From contig JAHEIK010000042.1 of the NCBI GenBank assembly GCA_024639415.1, positions 1,267 through 8,792 of the forward strand: 7,526 nt of DNA, in the 5' to 3' direction. Below the pieces are notes generated by a model. That model was not told the DNA's origin and searched no databases. It saw only the letters and a program-made list of their open reading frames with translations. The number at the start of each line of letters is the position of its first letter. Within the stretch, counting starts at the first letter, position 1. Below are positions 5,884 through 7,526 of the stretch, piece after piece. This DNA is from Planctomycetota bacterium. GTDB lineage: Bacteria > Planctomycetota > PLA2 > JAEUHO01. The translations under genes were made by a program, and so were the position numbers.

Positions 5884-7526
5884 ATGGCACGTCGCCTCCT
5901 CCCCATCACTCTCGTCCTCCCGCTCCTGGCGCTGCTTGCCGGTGCGCCGTTCCAGCGCACGACCTACGCTGCCAACGGCGCGTGGAAAGGCTTGGAAGCG
6001 GACTTCAAGAAGGGCTTCAAGCCCGGCAAGAGCGGCCTGAAGACGCGCGCGGACCTCATCAAGGCCATCGCCAAGAGCAAGGACGGCCGTGGCGTCAAGC
6101 TGCTGATGAGCGCGCTCAAGGACCAGCGCAAGCACGCGGACGACCTCATGGAGTCGTACGACAAGGGCATGGAGGAGTGGCAGGAGAAGACGGCGCGCAT
6201 GGAGAAGCAGCGCGAGGAGCGCATGCGCAAGCACCGCGAGAAGTACGAGAAGAAGGGCGAGAAGGTCCCGCCCTTCAGCGTCAACCTCGCCAGTGAGGAA
6301 GGCAAGTGGCTCGGAGCGCCGCCCAAGCATCCCGGGGAGATGGTGAAGGCGCGCCAAGCCCTGATGAAGCGCTACGACCAAGCCAGCACCGAGCGCGGCA
6401 TGGTGGACTCGCTACGCATGGGCGCCGTTCGGATCCTGCGGGACGTCGAAGGCGCGGAGTTCGACACAGCTGTCAGCGAGGTGATCCGCGCCGCCTCCAG
6501 GGGCAAGGGCGACGAGCGCGCACGCATGATCTCGACGCTCGGCTACATCCGTGGCGAGGCCGTCACCACGACCCTCGTCAACCAGACCAAGACGAAGGAC
6601 CCCGCGCTCCTGCAAGCCGCCCTCACGGCGCTCGGCCGCCAGAACAGCGACCGCGGCAAGGAGATTCTCCTCAGCTACTTGGAGAACGACGCCTGGCAGC
6701 TGCGCACGATGGCTCTGGACGGGCTGGTGTTCTTCCGTGACGCGGCGGTCATGGATGCGCTCCTGGCCCGCGCTGCCAAGGAGGAGGGCGTCGTACGCCG
6801 GCGGATCTTCCAGACCATGTCGGCCATCGTCGGCGAGACGGTCAAGGCCGTCCTCGAGGCGTGGCAGTCCTGGTGGCCTTCGAACCGCGAAGAGGTCCTG
6901 GCGCGCTGGAAGCGCATTCCGCGGGAAGGCCCGGTCATGGACGACCCGCCCCGGATGCCGGTCAAGACGGAGTCCAGCGACGACAGCACGTCCTTCTACG
7001 GCATCCGCACGGAGAGCAAGCACATCATCTTCGTCGCCGACATCTCCGGATCGATGGCGCGCAAGGACGACGACCCCAAGGACAAGCCGGCGAAGATCGA
7101 CGTCTGCCGCGACGAGCTCAAGCGGGCGATCCGCGGCCTATCCGCGCGTGACGAGGACGACCGGGGCGCCGCCACCTTCAACATCGTCCTCTTCTCGACG
7201 GACGTGATCGTCTACAAGTCCGGCAAGATGGTGACGGCCACGAAGAAGAACAAGGATCGCGCCTACAGTTGGATCGACAAGAACGTCAAGGCCGACATGC
7301 AGACCAACATCTTCGACGCCATCGAGCAGGCCTTCAACGTCATCAGCGGATCGAGCGCGGCGAAGAACAGCAGCAAGGGCGCCGACACCATCTTCCTGAT
7401 GACGGACGGTGCTCCCTCGCGCGGCAAGTTCGTGCGCCCGGGCGTGATCCTGCAGGAGGTGAACCGCCTCAACAAGACGCGCGGCATCACCATCCACGCC
7501 ATCGGCGTCGGCGAGGGCCACAACAA
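5884..7526 (+). CDS. Exported HEAT-repeat / von Willebrand factor A domain protein (3' truncated)
   Basis: The frame is open from the ATG at 5884 to the right edge, giving 547 complete codons with no stop. A signal peptide is clear: MARR, hydrophobic residues 5-19 and a likely cleavage after AGA (19-21). A first helical unit (about 52-80) is followed by a highly charged, probably coiled-coil stretch (about 81-128, rich in Glu/Lys/Arg/Met). HEAT-like alpha repeats then occupy about 172-320. A Trp-rich linker (W327, W330, W331, N334, W342) joins them to a VWA domain starting near 378. The VWA metal site is complete: D386-x-S388-x-S390 in ADISGSM, T474 in MQTNIFDA and D508 in MTDGAPS. The VWA fold binds a divalent metal and protein ligands, so the protein probably acts outside the cytoplasmic membrane in protein-protein contact. 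Its partner is unknown. HEAT plus VWA secreted proteins are, as I recall, frequent in planctomycetes. The end of the VWA domain and anything after it are missing. Confidence 0.94.
   Translation, partial: MARRLLPITLVLPLLALLAGAPFQRTTYAANGAWKGLEADFKKGFKPGKSGLKTRADLIKAIAKSKDGRGVKLLMSALKDQRKHADDLMESYDKGMEEWQEKTARMEKQREERMRKHREKYEKKGEKVPPFSVNLASEEGKWLGAPPKHPGEMVKARQALMKRYDQASTERGMVDSLRMGAVRILRDVEGAEFDTAVSEVIRAASRGKGDERARMISTLGYIRGEAVTTTLVNQTKTKDPALLQAALTALGRQNSDRGKEILLSYLENDAWQLRTMALDGLVFFRDAAVMDALLARAAKEEGVVRRRIFQTMSAIVGETVKAVLEAWQSWWPSNREEVLARWKRIPREGPVMDDPPRMPVKTESSDDSTSFYGIRTESKHIIFVADISGSMARKDDDPKDKPAKIDVCRDELKRAIRGLSARDEDDRGAATFNIVLFSTDVIVYKSGKMVTATKKNKDRAYSWIDKNVKADMQTNIFDAIEQAFNVISGSSAAKNSSKGADTIFLMTDGAPSRGKFVRPGVILQEVNRLNKTRGITIHAIGVGEGHN

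Noticed and set aside
5833..6381. A 182-codon - strand frame opposite the start of the VWA gene, and - strand frames at 6412-7023 and 7138-7521.
   Set aside because: They are opposite a gene with a signal peptide and a full VWA metal site, and their Leu/Ala/Arg-rich or His/Asp/Val-rich products look like antisense translation.

Overview
The window is a compact, very GC-rich bacterial segment with five protein-coding genes and no RNA genes, mobile elements or CRISPR arrays that I can see. The strong G/C third-position bias, and the secreted HEAT-repeat plus von Willebrand A (VWA) protein at the right end with its W-x2-WW-x2-N linker, resemble what I remember of Planctomycetota-type genomes. 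That assignment is an inference from style only; Myxococcota or another deep-branching high-GC lineage is not excluded.

Layout: (1) 1-215 (+) is the last part of a gene of unknown function. (2) 216-396 is a 181-base intergenic stretch with two short inverted repeats just before the next gene. (3) 397-1551 (+) sbcD and 1548-4637 (+) sbcC form a translationally coupled operon (GTGA overlap) encoding both subunits of the SbcCD (Mre11-Rad50-type) nuclease/ATPase. All the expected metal-binding, ATPase and zinc-hook motifs are present. (4) 4651-5802 (-) converges on sbcC with 13 bases between stop codons. It encodes a secreted, cysteine-free protein of unknown function with a possible BamE/SmpA-like C-terminal module. 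(5) 5884-7526 (+), divergent from the previous gene across 81 bases, encodes a secreted coiled-coil/HEAT/VWA protein with a complete metal-ion-dependent adhesion site. It runs off the right edge.

SbcD and SbcC act together in the cytoplasm on DNA ends and hairpins. The two genes to their right both encode predicted exported proteins and share an intergenic control region, so they may be functionally linked, but nothing connects them mechanistically to SbcCD. I did not find a convincing new multi-gene system. The least explained items are the divergent pair of exported proteins and the paired inverted repeats before sbcD.
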